Virus record (IMG/VR): IMGVR_UViG_3300048115_000506
Span: 1 to 20,265 of that record
Direction: 5' to 3' (one strand)
From: a virus
DNA length: 20,265 nucleotides
Part shown: positions 1-7,823 of the stretch, piece by piece
How positions within the stretch are numbered: position 1 is the stretch's first letter
How the letters are laid out: the number at the start of each line of letters is the position of its first letter
Translations under genes and position numbers: made by a program
The notes under the pieces: generated by a model
What the model was told of the DNA's origin: nothing
Seen by the model: only the letters and a program-made list of their open reading frames with translations
The model's database searches: none

Positions 1-2
1 CA

Positions 3-908
3 AGTTGGGATAAGTTAAACGGAGGTATTGGCTCTACTCCAGTTTTGGATTTTGGTTACGCTTCTCCAGACGGAACATCAAACGCAACAAAAATTAATTT
101 AGACAAAGGTAATAGTTCAAATTTATCGGATTTTAGTGCATTAAGATTTCAGGTTACTGAATTTGATGGAGTTGGGTCTATTTATTTGAAAGGAGATAGT
201 GGAGGGGAAGATATCACTTTGTTTACAAGAGGTGCTGAGTCAGTTGTTGTTACTTTAACAACTGAGTGGCAGAGGTATGATGTTTCTTCTACTCAGTCAA
301 CACAGCTAACATTAAGATTAAGGGGGGGTGATAATACAAATGATGTTGCCACGTTTTACGCTTGGGCCGCACAACTAGAACAGCAATCTTACGCAACTTC
401 TTACATACCAACAAGTGGCTCTACAGTAACTCGTGCAGCAGAATCAGTTTCTAAGTCTGGACTTGAAGATTACATTAACTCTAGTGAGGGTGTTTTGTAT
501 GCTGAAATTGCTGCATTAAATGATGATGAAACCGCTAGGTTTTTATCATTAAGTGATGGGAGTACAAGTAATATAATTAGATTTGGTTATAGTTCCTCTA
601 GTAACTCAATTAGAGTACTTATTATTAATGGAGGAGTTTCTGTGTTTGACTATTCTCATACTATTGTAGATACAACTGAGTTAAATAAGTTCGCTATTAA
701 GTATAAAGAAAATGATTTTAGTTTGTATGTAAATGGTCTTGAGGTTGATAATCAAAACACTGGTTCTACATTTGCATTAAACACATTAAACAGTATATTT
801 TTTGATAGAGGAGATGGCTCTGGAGACTATTTCTACGGAAAAATAAAAGACCTAAGAGTCTATAATAAAGCATTAACCGACACAGAGTTACAAGAATTAA
901 CACAATAG
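3..908 (+). CDS. Phage tail adhesin with C-terminal LamG/ConA-like domain (5' end outside window)
   Basis: The reading frame is open from base 3 (…SWDKLNGGIGSTPVLDFGYASPDG), so the gene starts upstream of the window and the TTG at 45 is not a real start. The N-terminal part resembles the carbohydrate-binding, jelly-roll type modules of phage tail fibers. It is followed by the linker AAQLEQQSYATSYIPTSGST, a phrase I know from phage tail structural proteins. From about residue 140 after base 45 the protein is beta-rich and ends FYGKIKDLRVYNKALTDTEL, the typical end of a LamG/concanavalin-like sandwich. The likely role is receptor binding at the tail tip. Codon use looks looser (more TCT, AGT, GTT) than in the genes that follow, and a G7 run lies at 322-328. 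No catalytic residues are visible. The fold assignment is by motif resemblance only. Confidence 0.75.
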   Translation, partial: SWDKLNGGIGSTPVLDFGYASPDGTSNATKINLDKGNSSNLSDFSALRFQVTEFDGVGSIYLKGDSGGEDITLFTRGAESVVVTLTTEWQRYDVSSTQSTQLTLRLRGGDNTNDVATFYAWAAQLEQQSYATSYIPTSGSTVTRAAESVSKSGLEDYINSSEGVLYAEIAALNDDETARFLSLSDGSTSNIIRFGYSSSSNSIRVLIINGGVSVFDYSHTIVDTTELNKFAIKYKENDFSLYVNGLEVDNQNTGSTFALNTLNSIFFDRGDGSGDYFYGKIKDLRVYNKALTDTELQELTQ

Positions 909-912
909 TATT

Positions 913-1224
913 ATGAAAATAGGAAAATACGAGTTTGAAAGCCAAGAGCAAGCATTAGAATATATCAACGGACTAGGAGTAACAACCGACGAAGAAGGAA
1001 AAGAAATACCAGATCACGAAAACGTAGTTGTTAAAATAGGTAATATTTGCAGCGTTCCAGCAGAATACGACGAAGAAGGAAAAATTACTAAAGAGGCCGT
1101 ATATTCTACAAAATACAGCGTTGACGTTCTTTGGAAAGAAGACCAGCCGGCAGATTGGGAAGCCTTTAACATTCATATACAAGGGAACGGAATACACAAA
1201 TTTTTAGGACACGACCTTAGATAA
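913..1224 (+). CDS. Small acidic phage protein between tail genes, unknown function
   Basis: I do not recognise a named family. The 103-aa product begins MKIGKYEFESQEQALEYINGLG and has a charged middle with a DEEGK motif twice (about residues 26 and 54). It ends WEAFNIHIQGNGIHKFLGHDLR. It starts 4 nt after the adhesin stop and its own stop abuts the next ATG, so it is part of the tail operon. Small proteins placed next to an adhesin can be fiber chaperones or minor tail-tip components. That is inference from position only. There is no signal peptide or membrane segment. Confidence 0.65.
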   Translation: MKIGKYEFESQEQALEYINGLGVTTDEEGKEIPDHENVVVKIGNICSVPAEYDEEGKITKEAVYSTKYSVDVLWKEDQPADWEAFNIHIQGNGIHKFLGHDLR

Positions 1225-2445
1225 ATGGCAATTGTATTTGAAAAATTACCGTTCAATATTGCTGGTTTTATACCGGCAAATGACGATTTTATCATTGTTT
1301 TTAGAGACGATGCTTTAACACCAGATATTTCAACGGTTGAACTTGACAATATTAAACTAAGTTTTGTTCCGTTTCCAAATCCAGTAAACCCGTCTCAGTT
1401 ACTTTTTTATGTAAACTTAAAATCACTATTCAAGGCTTTTATTGGTAATTCTCAAACAATTGAAGATATACAGCTTAATTTAGGATCGAACGATTACAAC
1501 CAAGGTTTTATAGAGGAACAACTTATAATAGAGGTAAAAGAAAATTCCAGTGTTAATTCTTCCACGTTTGACTTAACTATTTTTGATGCTTACACAAATT
1601 TTGACGATACAGAAAACAAAAAAAAATTAACAGAAGGCGAAACAGACGAAAACGGAATTACAACCCAAATCACAGAAGCGGTTTTACAAAATACGGAAAT
1701 CACATATTTTAAAGGTTATCCGTTTGAGTTACCGATAATGAATCTTCTGGGTACGGGTTATGACGTTAGTTTAATAAACAATAATTCAGGAAAAAAATTT
1801 AGTACAAATTCAATCATAAATTTTAATAGAATTTTATTGAGCAACGGTCTAGCTCAAGTCGTAGAAGGTCAAACGTACGAAGGTTTTGCAAACGGTATGC
1901 TTAATGAGGACAAAGGCTTTGTATTAAATAAGTTTTGTTATACTTTTCCAGAGCAAAACGGACTACTAAACACCGGTGCAAACAATTTTACTTTAACTAT
2001 AAACGACACTACAATACCGCTAAAATTAAACCTAAAAGATCAATGCGGTATTTATTTGAAATGGCAAAACGATTATGGTTCTTTTGGCAATTGGCTTTTT
2101 GACAGAGTTTATTTAAATGAACACGAAGTAACTACCTTAGACACCTATGCCGTTAATAAATACAGCACAGAGGACGTCAGAACTTTTAACAGGGCGTTAT
2201 CAAAAGACATAGGCCAAATATATACAATCAGAGCTTTTAATGTAACCAATCCCGAAGCGCAGCAAATAAAGAGTATTTTAGGCGCAACAAAAATATGGCT
2301 TTACAATGGCGAAAAAGGAGAAATATATAAAGAGGAATACTTTTATGGGGTTATGTTAATCGACGGAAGTTTTGTAATTCAAAACACAAGGAGAGGTTTA
2401 GTAAATATTACCTTACAAATAACAAGAGAAAGAAACAGTCGCTAA
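1225..2445 (+). CDS. Tail/baseplate-type structural protein, beta-rich, unassigned
   Basis: The 406-aa product starts directly at the stop of the previous gene (TAAATGG) and stops directly before the next ATG, so it is translationally coupled on both sides. Sequence is rich in alternating hydrophobic residues, N, T and F, with no membrane segment and no enzyme motif, as expected of a virion protein. It contains an internal acidic segment (about residues 125-145, DTENKKKLTEGETDENG) that may be a domain linker. It lies between the adhesin and the tape measure gene, which in a mirrored siphophage order is where distal-tail and baseplate proteins sit. I cannot name the family. A structure prediction against distal tail protein (Dit) or hub folds would decide. 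Confidence 0.6.
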   Translation: MAIVFEKLPFNIAGFIPANDDFIIVFRDDALTPDISTVELDNIKLSFVPFPNPVNPSQLLFYVNLKSLFKAFIGNSQTIEDIQLNLGSNDYNQGFIEEQLIIEVKENSSVNSSTFDLTIFDAYTNFDDTENKKKLTEGETDENGITTQITEAVLQNTEITYFKGYPFELPIMNLLGTGYDVSLINNNSGKKFSTNSIINFNRILLSNGLAQVVEGQTYEGFANGMLNEDKGFVLNKFCYTFPEQNGLLNTGANNFTLTINDTTIPLKLNLKDQCGIYLKWQNDYGSFGNWLFDRVYLNEHEVTTLDTYAVNKYSTEDVRTFNRALSKDIGQIYTIRAFNVTNPEAQQIKSILGATKIWLYNGEKGEIYKEEYFYGVMLIDGSFVIQNTRRGLVNITLQITRERNSR

Positions 2446-4221
2446 ATGGATGAAATTATTTTTATCAATGGCAAAAGGGCGCAATTAACCGAGCGCAGCG
2501 TTTCCAGAAATTTACAAGTCAATGACTTTGGAGAAATTGCAAAAAGGCAATCAAATTACAGTAATACGATAAAGTTACCTTTTTCACCAATTAACAAAGA
2601 AATTTTCGACTTTGTTGGGGTGATTGGTAACACCTCAGAAAAGGCCTACAGAATAGTATCTATCGATTACAGTTTAGATTCAATTCAGCTTGTAAATAAC
2701 GGAAAAGGAATTTTAAAAAAGACATCGAAAAATTACGAACTTGTTTTTTATGATGGCAATATAACTTTAAGAGATCTTCTTGGTAATTCAGAACTAAAAG
2801 ACTTGGACTTTACTTCAATAAACCACACCTTGACGATTAACGAGTTTTTCCAAAGTTCTAACAATACAGGAGATTACATTTACCTTTTAAAAGAAGGCAA
2901 TACCGTTGATATACATAAAACGCCTCCCTTTTTTTACGCGTTTACGGTGTTTCAAATGATTTTCGAGCAGAAAGGATGGACTATTGCTGGTGATTTAATT
3001 ACTAACGCAAAGTTTAAAAAAGAATTACAAAGCGTTCAAAAGGGTTTTGAAAATGGTTCTAGTGGATCAGTTGTTCAAGAGTATTCGCAAAACCACACAG
3101 ACACCCGAAGTTATGCCGGTACAGTTTTTCAAAGTCAAACGTTTAATCTGGACAGCTTTACTCTTACAACCGGTAACTTGCATTCCGTTAGTATTATCGG
3201 TACAATACAAGTTCAAGAGGCTGAAAGGGTAAAAATTTCAATATTTAGAAATGGTAATGAAATAACCAGCGAAGAATACTTTTCGCCTTATGCTAATAAC
3301 ACAGAGGTAAATATAGTTACCCAAGGTATTTATAACTCAGGAGACGTCATTACTACAAGCATGACAGTAGATAGCGCAGATATTCCTGGAAGCGTTGTAT
3401 TTGCATTTGATTTAGTTGAAAACTTCATTACTAGGATTTTTTCAAACGTTCAAAATATATCGATTGACTTTAGCGAAATAATCGGTAATAGAAAGCAGAT
3501 TGATTTTGTTAAGGATATTGTTCAGAGATACAATGTAATTTACAGAAAAAACAGTGAAACGGAAATAGAGTTTAAATTGGTAGAATCTATTTTACAAAGT
3601 TCAGACGTTGAAAATTGGACTGACAAATTTAGCGAAGTTATTTCAGAAGAGTACACAACAAGGTACGCTCAAAGTAATGAGTTAAAATACAGTTACGATC
3701 AAGACGGAGAAAATTTTTTAGACGGAGTGATAGAGTTGGACAACGAATTACTAGAACCAAATAAAACTATTTTAAACTCGCCTTTAAAAGGTGTTAGATT
3801 AATTAACGGTGCTTTTATTTATAATTATCCTTGGGGTTTTTATGATGAAAACGGGCAGCCAATAGAAAACGGCTACTATATTGCTTATGCAGAAAAATTT
3901 ACAGACGATATTTTCTACAGGATTAATGATTCAGACAATTACACTTTGACAAACCTACAGGCCGCAAGAGTAACAAACACAGATTTATCATTCGATAATT
4001 TTATAAACGAATATTTTACAGCATTTCAGCAATTAATTGAACGATATAAAAAAATTACGTTAAATTTAAGGCTTACAAACATTGATATTTACGAACTAGA
4101 CTTTTTTAGACCGAAATATTTTGCACAATTGGGAAGAAAATATTATTTACAAAGGGTTGTTAGTTATAAATCAGACAGAATTACGAAGGTTGAACTATTA
4201 GAAATACCTCCACAAACGTAA
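2446..4221 (+). CDS. Large phage tail protein, possible tail-tip hub
   Basis: A 591-aa product whose N-terminus (KRAQLTERSVSRNLQVNDFG…RQSNYSNTIKLPFSPINK) follows a pattern I associate with Bacteroidota phage tail proteins: a short ligand-like opening, then an RQSNYS-TI-LP motif. Residues about 205-320 form an S/T/N-rich beta-sandwich-like insertion (GSSGSVVQEYSQ… to …ADIPGSVVFAFD). After it the chain resumes with an amphipathic helical segment (RKQIDFVKDIVQRYNVIYRK) and another beta-rich part. The position directly before the tape measure gene and the size suit a hub or baseplate protein to which fibers attach. There is no peptidase motif. Function is inferred from context, but its nature as a virion protein is fairly secure. 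Confidence 0.6.
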   Translation: MDEIIFINGKRAQLTERSVSRNLQVNDFGEIAKRQSNYSNTIKLPFSPINKEIFDFVGVIGNTSEKAYRIVSIDYSLDSIQLVNNGKGILKKTSKNYELVFYDGNITLRDLLGNSELKDLDFTSINHTLTINEFFQSSNNTGDYIYLLKEGNTVDIHKTPPFFYAFTVFQMIFEQKGWTIAGDLITNAKFKKELQSVQKGFENGSSGSVVQEYSQNHTDTRSYAGTVFQSQTFNLDSFTLTTGNLHSVSIIGTIQVQEAERVKISIFRNGNEITSEEYFSPYANNTEVNIVTQGIYNSGDVITTSMTVDSADIPGSVVFAFDLVENFITRIFSNVQNISIDFSEIIGNRKQIDFVKDIVQRYNVIYRKNSETEIEFKLVESILQSSDVENWTDKFSEVISEEYTTRYAQSNELKYSYDQDGENFLDGVIELDNELLEPNKTILNSPLKGVRLINGAFIYNYPWGFYDENGQPIENGYYIAYAEKFTDDIFYRINDSDNYTLTNLQAARVTNTDLSFDNFINEYFTAFQQLIERYKKITLNLRLTNIDIYELDFFRPKYFAQLGRKYYLQRVVSYKSDRITKVELLEIPPQT

Positions 4222-4225
4222 AAAA

Positions 4226-6730
4226 ATGGCAGTAGAAAAAATCACAATTGCGGAATTAGACTTAGATGTGGATGCTTTGTTAAAAAAATACACGTCTACT
4301 CGTAAAGAAATAGACAGGCTCAAGGAGGCACAAAAAGAATTAACCAAGCAAGGCAAAAGAGATACCAAACAATTCTCAGAAAATGAAATAGCTTTAAAAA
4401 CTTTAGGCACACAGTACAATCAACAAAAAAAAGTACTTAGCCAAATGACTGACCAATACAACAAAATTACTTCGGTCGAAAAAACATACAACAGAGCCAT
4501 AAATCAAGAAAATAAATCTATTGAGCAAGCTAGGAAAAACAATAAAGAACTTTTAGCAATACGAAATAAATTAGATTTAAGCACTAAAGAAGGAATCCAG
4601 CAAACCGAAGCGTTAAACAAAAAACTAGACGAAAATAACGCTTTTATAAAAGATAATGTAAGCGCATACGAAGAGCAAAAGATTGGGATTGGAGATTATG
4701 AAGGTGCATTAAGAAAAGTATTTCCAACGGGTGCAAATATTATTGGGATGCTGTCTGGTTTAAAATCGGGTCTACAGGCTAAAATGGTGGCCATGAATGG
4801 AGCAACAAAATCGACAAAGGCTTTTCGTCTTGCGTTAATTTCTACAGGAATAGGCGCTATTGTTGTGGCTCTTGGTAGTTTAATTGCTGCATTTTCTGGA
4901 ACTCAAAAAGGTATTGACGCAATAAACAAAACACTCGCACCATTAAAAGGAGCATTCCAAGGTATTATTGGAGTGGTTGAAGATTTGGCAGTAAACGTTT
5001 TCAGTTCTTTAGGTGATCGGTGGACAATTGTAAGCGGTAAAATTCTCGGAGGTATTGACATGATCCGTTTAGGATGGAACAAAATAACAGGAGACGAAGA
5101 AGAAGCGGCAGAAATAGGCGAAAGAATAAAAAACAGAGTTCAAGAAATAAGCGAAGCGCAAGAAAGGTTAAACAAAAAGAATGCGGAGTTTTTAAAAATA
5201 CTAAAAGAAGCGCCAGAAAGAATTAAAGAAAGCGCAGACGCCCAAGTCGAAATTGAAAAACTGCAAATCAGAATCGAACGTGCCGAAATAAATTTGGTTA
5301 AGCAAAGAGCCAAAAGCTTGCGTTTAATCAAGGAACAAAATAAAATCGCAGAAGACACCACAAAAACCGAGGAAGTCCGAAAGAAGGCAGCAGAGACCGC
5401 AATAAAAGAAACTGAACGCCTTTTAAAGACGGAACAAGGTATTCTCGACCTTAAAATTAAAAAAACTCAGCTAGAGCAATCGCAAAACGATACAAGCAGA
5501 GAAGAAGAACTAGAATTGGCCAACTTGATAGCAGAAAGGACAGACAAAGAAACTCAGGCCTTGGAAATGCAAACAACTCTTCAAAATAAGCTTAACACGA
5601 TTACACAGCAAGCAAAGACGCAAGAGTTAAAACTAATTGAACAAAAAAATAAGGCCTTATTGTTACAAGCCGAAGAGGAATTGCGCTTGTTTAGAGAAAC
5701 CAATCAGAAAAAAATTGAAGAGGGCAAATTTTATTCTGAGCAAGTTTTCGAACAAGAAAAAAACAGACTAGAACAATCCAACGCGTTTGAACTTCAAAAA
5801 GCACGCGAACTTTTCGACAACAAAGTTATAACCAAACAAGAATACGAACTCAGAGTTAATGAAATAGACGCAGAGAACACCGCTAGAAGGGACGAAAACG
5901 AAAGGTTAAGAAATGAAGCTATTGCCGAACAAAAAGCGGTTGATTTAGAAAATCAAAGAATAATCGACGAAGAAAACTTTTTAAACGATTTTCAAATTAA
6001 AACCTTGCGCTTGGAAAAACAGCGTAAAAAAGAACTAGAGTTAGCCAAAAAGACCGGTGCAGACACTCAATTAATTAAAGATAAATTCGCTTTAAGACAA
6101 GTTAAACTAGAAGCGGCAAAAAACGAAGCTATTTTACAAAACAATTTAGCGTTATTTGGTGCAATTTCTCAGTTGCTAGGCGAAAGTACTGCCGTAGGTA
6201 AAGCGGTTGCACTATTTCAAGCCGGTATAAACGTGCAAGAGGGTATCACGAAAGCGCTTGCACAAGGTGGAGTTAAAGGCTTGTTTACGGCTGGTATAGT
6301 TGCGGCAAGAGGATTTAAAGCAGTTCAAAAAATAAGTTCTTCGGATAGGCCGAACACTAGATTTGAAAAAGGGGGTTTGCAAGAAATAGGCGGTCAAAGA
6401 CATTCTAACGGGGGAACAAAATTTTACGGGGAAGATGGAACACGTTTCGAAGCTGAACGCGGCGAGTTAATTGGCGTAATGAGCCGCACGGCCTCGAAAC
6501 ATTTCCTAAACTTTAACAATGCTTTCACAAGTGGGAAAAGCGTTGTCGGTAAATACGCAAGCGGTGGAATAGTCCAAAGACGACAAAGCGTAAGCAATGC
6601 AAATGATCCGCAAGAGTTCGCGCGAATAATTAGCGACCAGGTTAATAAAGTACAGCAAGTTTTAGTCGTGGAAGACGTTACCAATTTACAAAATCAACAA
6701 GTGGAAGTTCGTGAATTTGCAGACATCTAA
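4226..6730 (+). CDS. Tape measure protein
   Basis: An 834-aa protein with the typical build of a tail tape measure. There is an N-terminal coiled coil (about residues 20-150, heptad-rich in K, E and Q). A hydrophobic segment follows at about 202-223 (LALISTGIGAIVVALGSLIAAF region), then a very long charged coiled coil (about 295-650). The C-terminus is glycine-rich with a second hydrophobic patch (GKAVALFQAGINVQEGITKA) and the repeats GGLQEIGGQRHSNGG and YGEDGTRFEAERGELIGVM, familiar from Bacteroidota tape measure proteins. It sets tail length and is injected with DNA. At 834 aa it implies a tail of roughly 120 nm by the usual 1.5 angstrom per residue rule (inference). The next gene overlaps its 3' end by 20 nt. 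I see no slippery heptamer that would mark a frameshifted chaperone here. Confidence 0.9.
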   Translation: MAVEKITIAELDLDVDALLKKYTSTRKEIDRLKEAQKELTKQGKRDTKQFSENEIALKTLGTQYNQQKKVLSQMTDQYNKITSVEKTYNRAINQENKSIEQARKNNKELLAIRNKLDLSTKEGIQQTEALNKKLDENNAFIKDNVSAYEEQKIGIGDYEGALRKVFPTGANIIGMLSGLKSGLQAKMVAMNGATKSTKAFRLALISTGIGAIVVALGSLIAAFSGTQKGIDAINKTLAPLKGAFQGIIGVVEDLAVNVFSSLGDRWTIVSGKILGGIDMIRLGWNKITGDEEEAAEIGERIKNRVQEISEAQERLNKKNAEFLKILKEAPERIKESADAQVEIEKLQIRIERAEINLVKQRAKSLRLIKEQNKIAEDTTKTEEVRKKAAETAIKETERLLKTEQGILDLKIKKTQLEQSQNDTSREEELELANLIAERTDKETQALEMQTTLQNKLNTITQQAKTQELKLIEQKNKALLLQAEEELRLFRETNQKKIEEGKFYSEQVFEQEKNRLEQSNAFELQKARELFDNKVITKQEYELRVNEIDAENTARRDENERLRNEAIAEQKAVDLENQRIIDEENFLNDFQIKTLRLEKQRKKELELAKKTGADTQLIKDKFALRQVKLEAAKNEAILQNNLALFGAISQLLGESTAVGKAVALFQAGINVQEGITKALAQGGVKGLFTAGIVAARGFKAVQKISSSDRPNTRFEKGGLQEIGGQRHSNGGTKFYGEDGTRFEAERGELIGVMSRTASKHFLNFNNAFTSGKSVVGKYASGGIVQRRQSVSNANDPQEFARIISDQVNKVQQVLVVEDVTNLQNQQVEVREFADI

Positions 6731-6965
6731 AATATTAGAAATTGGCGACGGTTGGTACAGCCTTCTCACAAATAGAAATAAAAAACTAGCAAAAAAACGA
6801 GCCGAAGTTTGTGCGAAATGCCCAGAAAAAAAATACAGTAAATATTTGGAAGTAATAAACGACGAATTTAAAGAGGTTAAAGGCTATGTTTGTACACAAT
6901 GCAGCTGCCCGTTACAGGCAAAAATACGGAGTAAAAATTCTAAATGCGATTTGAATAAATGGTAG
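6711..6965 (+). CDS. Small zinc-ribbon-like phage protein
   Basis: An 84-aa product starting at GTG 6711 inside the tape measure gene. Cysteines at 34, 37, 61, 64, 66 and 79 form the pattern CAKC … CTQCSCPLQAK … CDLNKW, like a small zinc-binding protein common in Bacteroidota phages and prophages (C-x2-C, then C-x2-C-x-CPL-x-AK, then C-x-L-x-KW). The exact biochemical role is unknown to me. It overlaps the tape measure gene by 20 nt and the next gene by 7 nt, so expression is coupled to tail genes. Possible roles are tail assembly or regulation. Zinc binding is inferred from the cysteine spacing. TTG 6717 is an alternative start. Confidence 0.65.
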   Translation: MNLQTSKILEIGDGWYSLLTNRNKKLAKKRAEVCAKCPEKKYSKYLEVINDEFKEVKGYVCTQCSCPLQAKIRSKNSKCDLNKW

Positions 6966-7189
6966 TTTACGACTATTTGAAAAAATACGAAGACAGCGAA
7001 CAATTTTTGTTCCTTCTTAAAAAAGGCGTTGTAAGTCTCAAAATATTAAATTATAAATGCTATTATGAAAAGTTCTTACAGTTCCAATCAAGGGGATTTG
7101 GCAAGTTGGACAGCTATTCAATGACGGCCGAGGAATACAAAGTGAGCGAAAACACAGTTCGAAACGCGGTTAACTTCATGGTAAAATAA
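6959..7189 (+). CDS. Small phage protein with C-terminal helix-turn-helix-like segment
   Basis: A 76-aa product starting at ATG 6959, overlapping the zinc-ribbon gene by 7 nt. The C-terminal portion (about residues 54-75, SMTAEEYKVSENTVRNAVNF) reads as a helix-turn-helix: the EEYKVSENTVRNAV stretch matches the second and recognition helices of winged or simple HTH proteins. The N-terminal 50 residues are mixed charged/aromatic helices. It could be a DNA-binding regulator or a small assembly factor. Its location at the end of the tail block, just before an independent promoter at 7231, leaves the target open. I cannot name the family. Confidence 0.6.
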   Translation: MVVYDYLKKYEDSEQFLFLLKKGVVSLKILNYKCYYEKFLQFQSRGFGKLDSYSMTAEEYKVSENTVRNAVNFMVK

Positions 7190-7206
7190 AAATATTTATG
7201 ATTAAT

Positions 7207-7238
7207 GTTGTTTAGGTAAAATATATCCGTTATATTTG
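7207..7238 (+). promoter_or_regulatory. Bacteroidota-type promoter for the 117-aa insert gene
   Basis: A -7 box TATATTTG at 7231-7238 matches TAnnTTTG. A GTTG at 7207-7210 lies 20 nt upstream, in the place of the -33 TTTG element. The start codon of the 117-aa gene follows at 7268, giving a short leader of about 20-25 nt. It is internal to the structural operon, which implies separate expression. Confidence 0.7.
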
Positions 7239-7267
7239 TAGGGTAATTAATTCTAAAAGCCGAAAAA

Positions 7268-7621
7268 ATGAACATTAATTTAAAAATCGAATCCAAAAAA
7301 TTATTTAATCCTTTCAAAATGGCATTAAGTCAAAATAAGACTAAGCCTTTAAATTTTGTTAAATCATATTACAATACTTTTATGATGGTTCAAGGATCAG
7401 AATATAAACAACCAAAAAAACAAGAACTTTTTGTAATTCATACTAATTACGGGGGGTTATTTGAAGCAACTTTAAACGGTAAAGAAATTTCTGAGGTTAC
7501 ACTAAAAGAAATAATCGGTGCAAAACCTGACGACAGAAGAAGAATTGAATTTCTTGTTTTTAATTTTAAAAAAAGAAATAAAAACTATAATGTAGAAATT
7601 TGGGAGAGGGACGTTTCTTAA
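7268..7621 (+). CDS. Moron-like gene of unknown function
   Basis: A 117-aa soluble, basic protein (MNINLKIESKKLFNPFKMAL … ending FNFKKRNKNYNVEIWERDVS). No family is recognised and there is no membrane segment or signal peptide. The middle has a DDRRRIEFLVFNFKKR segment, beta-strand-like with positive charge. It has its own promoter (7207-7238) and is followed by its own Rho-independent terminator (7649-7688). This is the classic layout of a moron, an independently expressed cargo gene in a phage structural operon. A G6 run at 7451-7456 encodes GG. It converges with, and overlaps by 4 nt, the minus-strand 54-aa gene. Morons often serve superinfection exclusion, host fitness or anti-defence. 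Which applies here cannot be told from sequence. Confidence 0.7.
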   Translation: MNINLKIESKKLFNPFKMALSQNKTKPLNFVKSYYNTFMMVQGSEYKQPKKQELFVIHTNYGGLFEATLNGKEISEVTLKEIIGAKPDDRRRIEFLVFNFKKRNKNYNVEIWERDVS

Positions 7622-7782
7622 CGTTCTTTTTTATACGCAACTTTTAAACCTCGACTAACGTAAACCCTTCGTTTTGGTCGGGGTTTTTCTTTTACATTAT
7701 AGTTATATGTAAAAAGTATGTAAAAGCCTCTAAAAATTAAGAAAAAGCCTATCAGAATAACGGCAAAACCAATTACAATCAT
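7618..7782 (-). CDS. Small minus-strand membrane protein (54 aa), only reverse-strand gene
   Basis: On the minus strand an ATG at 7782 opens a 54-codon frame ending TAA at 7618. The product begins MIVIGFAVILIGFFLIFRGF, a single strong transmembrane helix (about residues 2-25), followed by a strongly basic tail (KEKPRPKRRVYVSRGLKVAY, then KKER). The positive-inside rule puts the tail in the cytoplasm. Support that it is real: a perfect TATATTTG -7 box on the minus strand at 7809-7802, about 20 nt before the ATG, the same distance as for the 17441 gene. It is convergent with the 117-aa gene and overlaps it by 4 nt. Its promoter lies against the start of the protease gene. It could be a superinfection-exclusion or toxin-like peptide (inference). 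No homolog is recognised. Confidence 0.6.
   Translation of the reverse strand: MIVIGFAVILIGFFLIFRGFYILFTYNYNVKEKPRPKRRVYVSRGLKVAYKKER
7649..7688 (+). terminator. Rho-independent terminator after the 117-aa gene
   Basis: Stem CCTCGAC (7649-7655) pairs with GTCGGGG (7677-7683, one G-U). An inner AACG/CGTT stem (7657-7660 / 7670-7673) extends it, and T5 follows at 7684-7688. It lies inside the coding region of the minus-strand 54-aa gene. Read on that strand it has no clean T-run, so it acts in the + direction. Confidence 0.8.
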
Positions 7783-7801
7783 TTTTAGCAGTTGAGCAAA
7801 A

Positions 7802-7809
7802 CAAATATA
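7802..7809 (-). promoter_or_regulatory. Minus-strand -7 box (TATATTTG) for the 54-aa gene
   Basis: The plus strand reads CAAATATA at 7802-7809, so the minus strand carries TATATTTG, an exact TAnnTTTG match. The ATG of the 54-aa gene is 20 nt downstream. The upstream -33 region would lie inside the first codons of the protease gene (about 7828-7833, minus strand TTTCC), a weak match to TTTG. Confidence 0.6.
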
Positions 7810-7823
7810 GCTATTTTTATGGC

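Noticed and set aside
45-50. TTG at 45 as start of the adhesin gene
   Set aside because: The frame is open back to base 3 with sensible tail-protein sequence (WDKLNGGIGS), so the gene begins outside the window.
5140-6684. Minus-strand ORFs opposite the tape measure gene
   Set aside because: They are antisense shadows of a biased coiled-coil coding sequence, with low-complexity products and no promoter boxes.
6690-6740. Programmed frameshift making a tail chaperone from the tape measure/zinc-ribbon overlap
   Set aside because: No slippery heptamer with downstream structure in the 20-nt overlap, and the zinc-ribbon gene has its own GTG start and complete domain.
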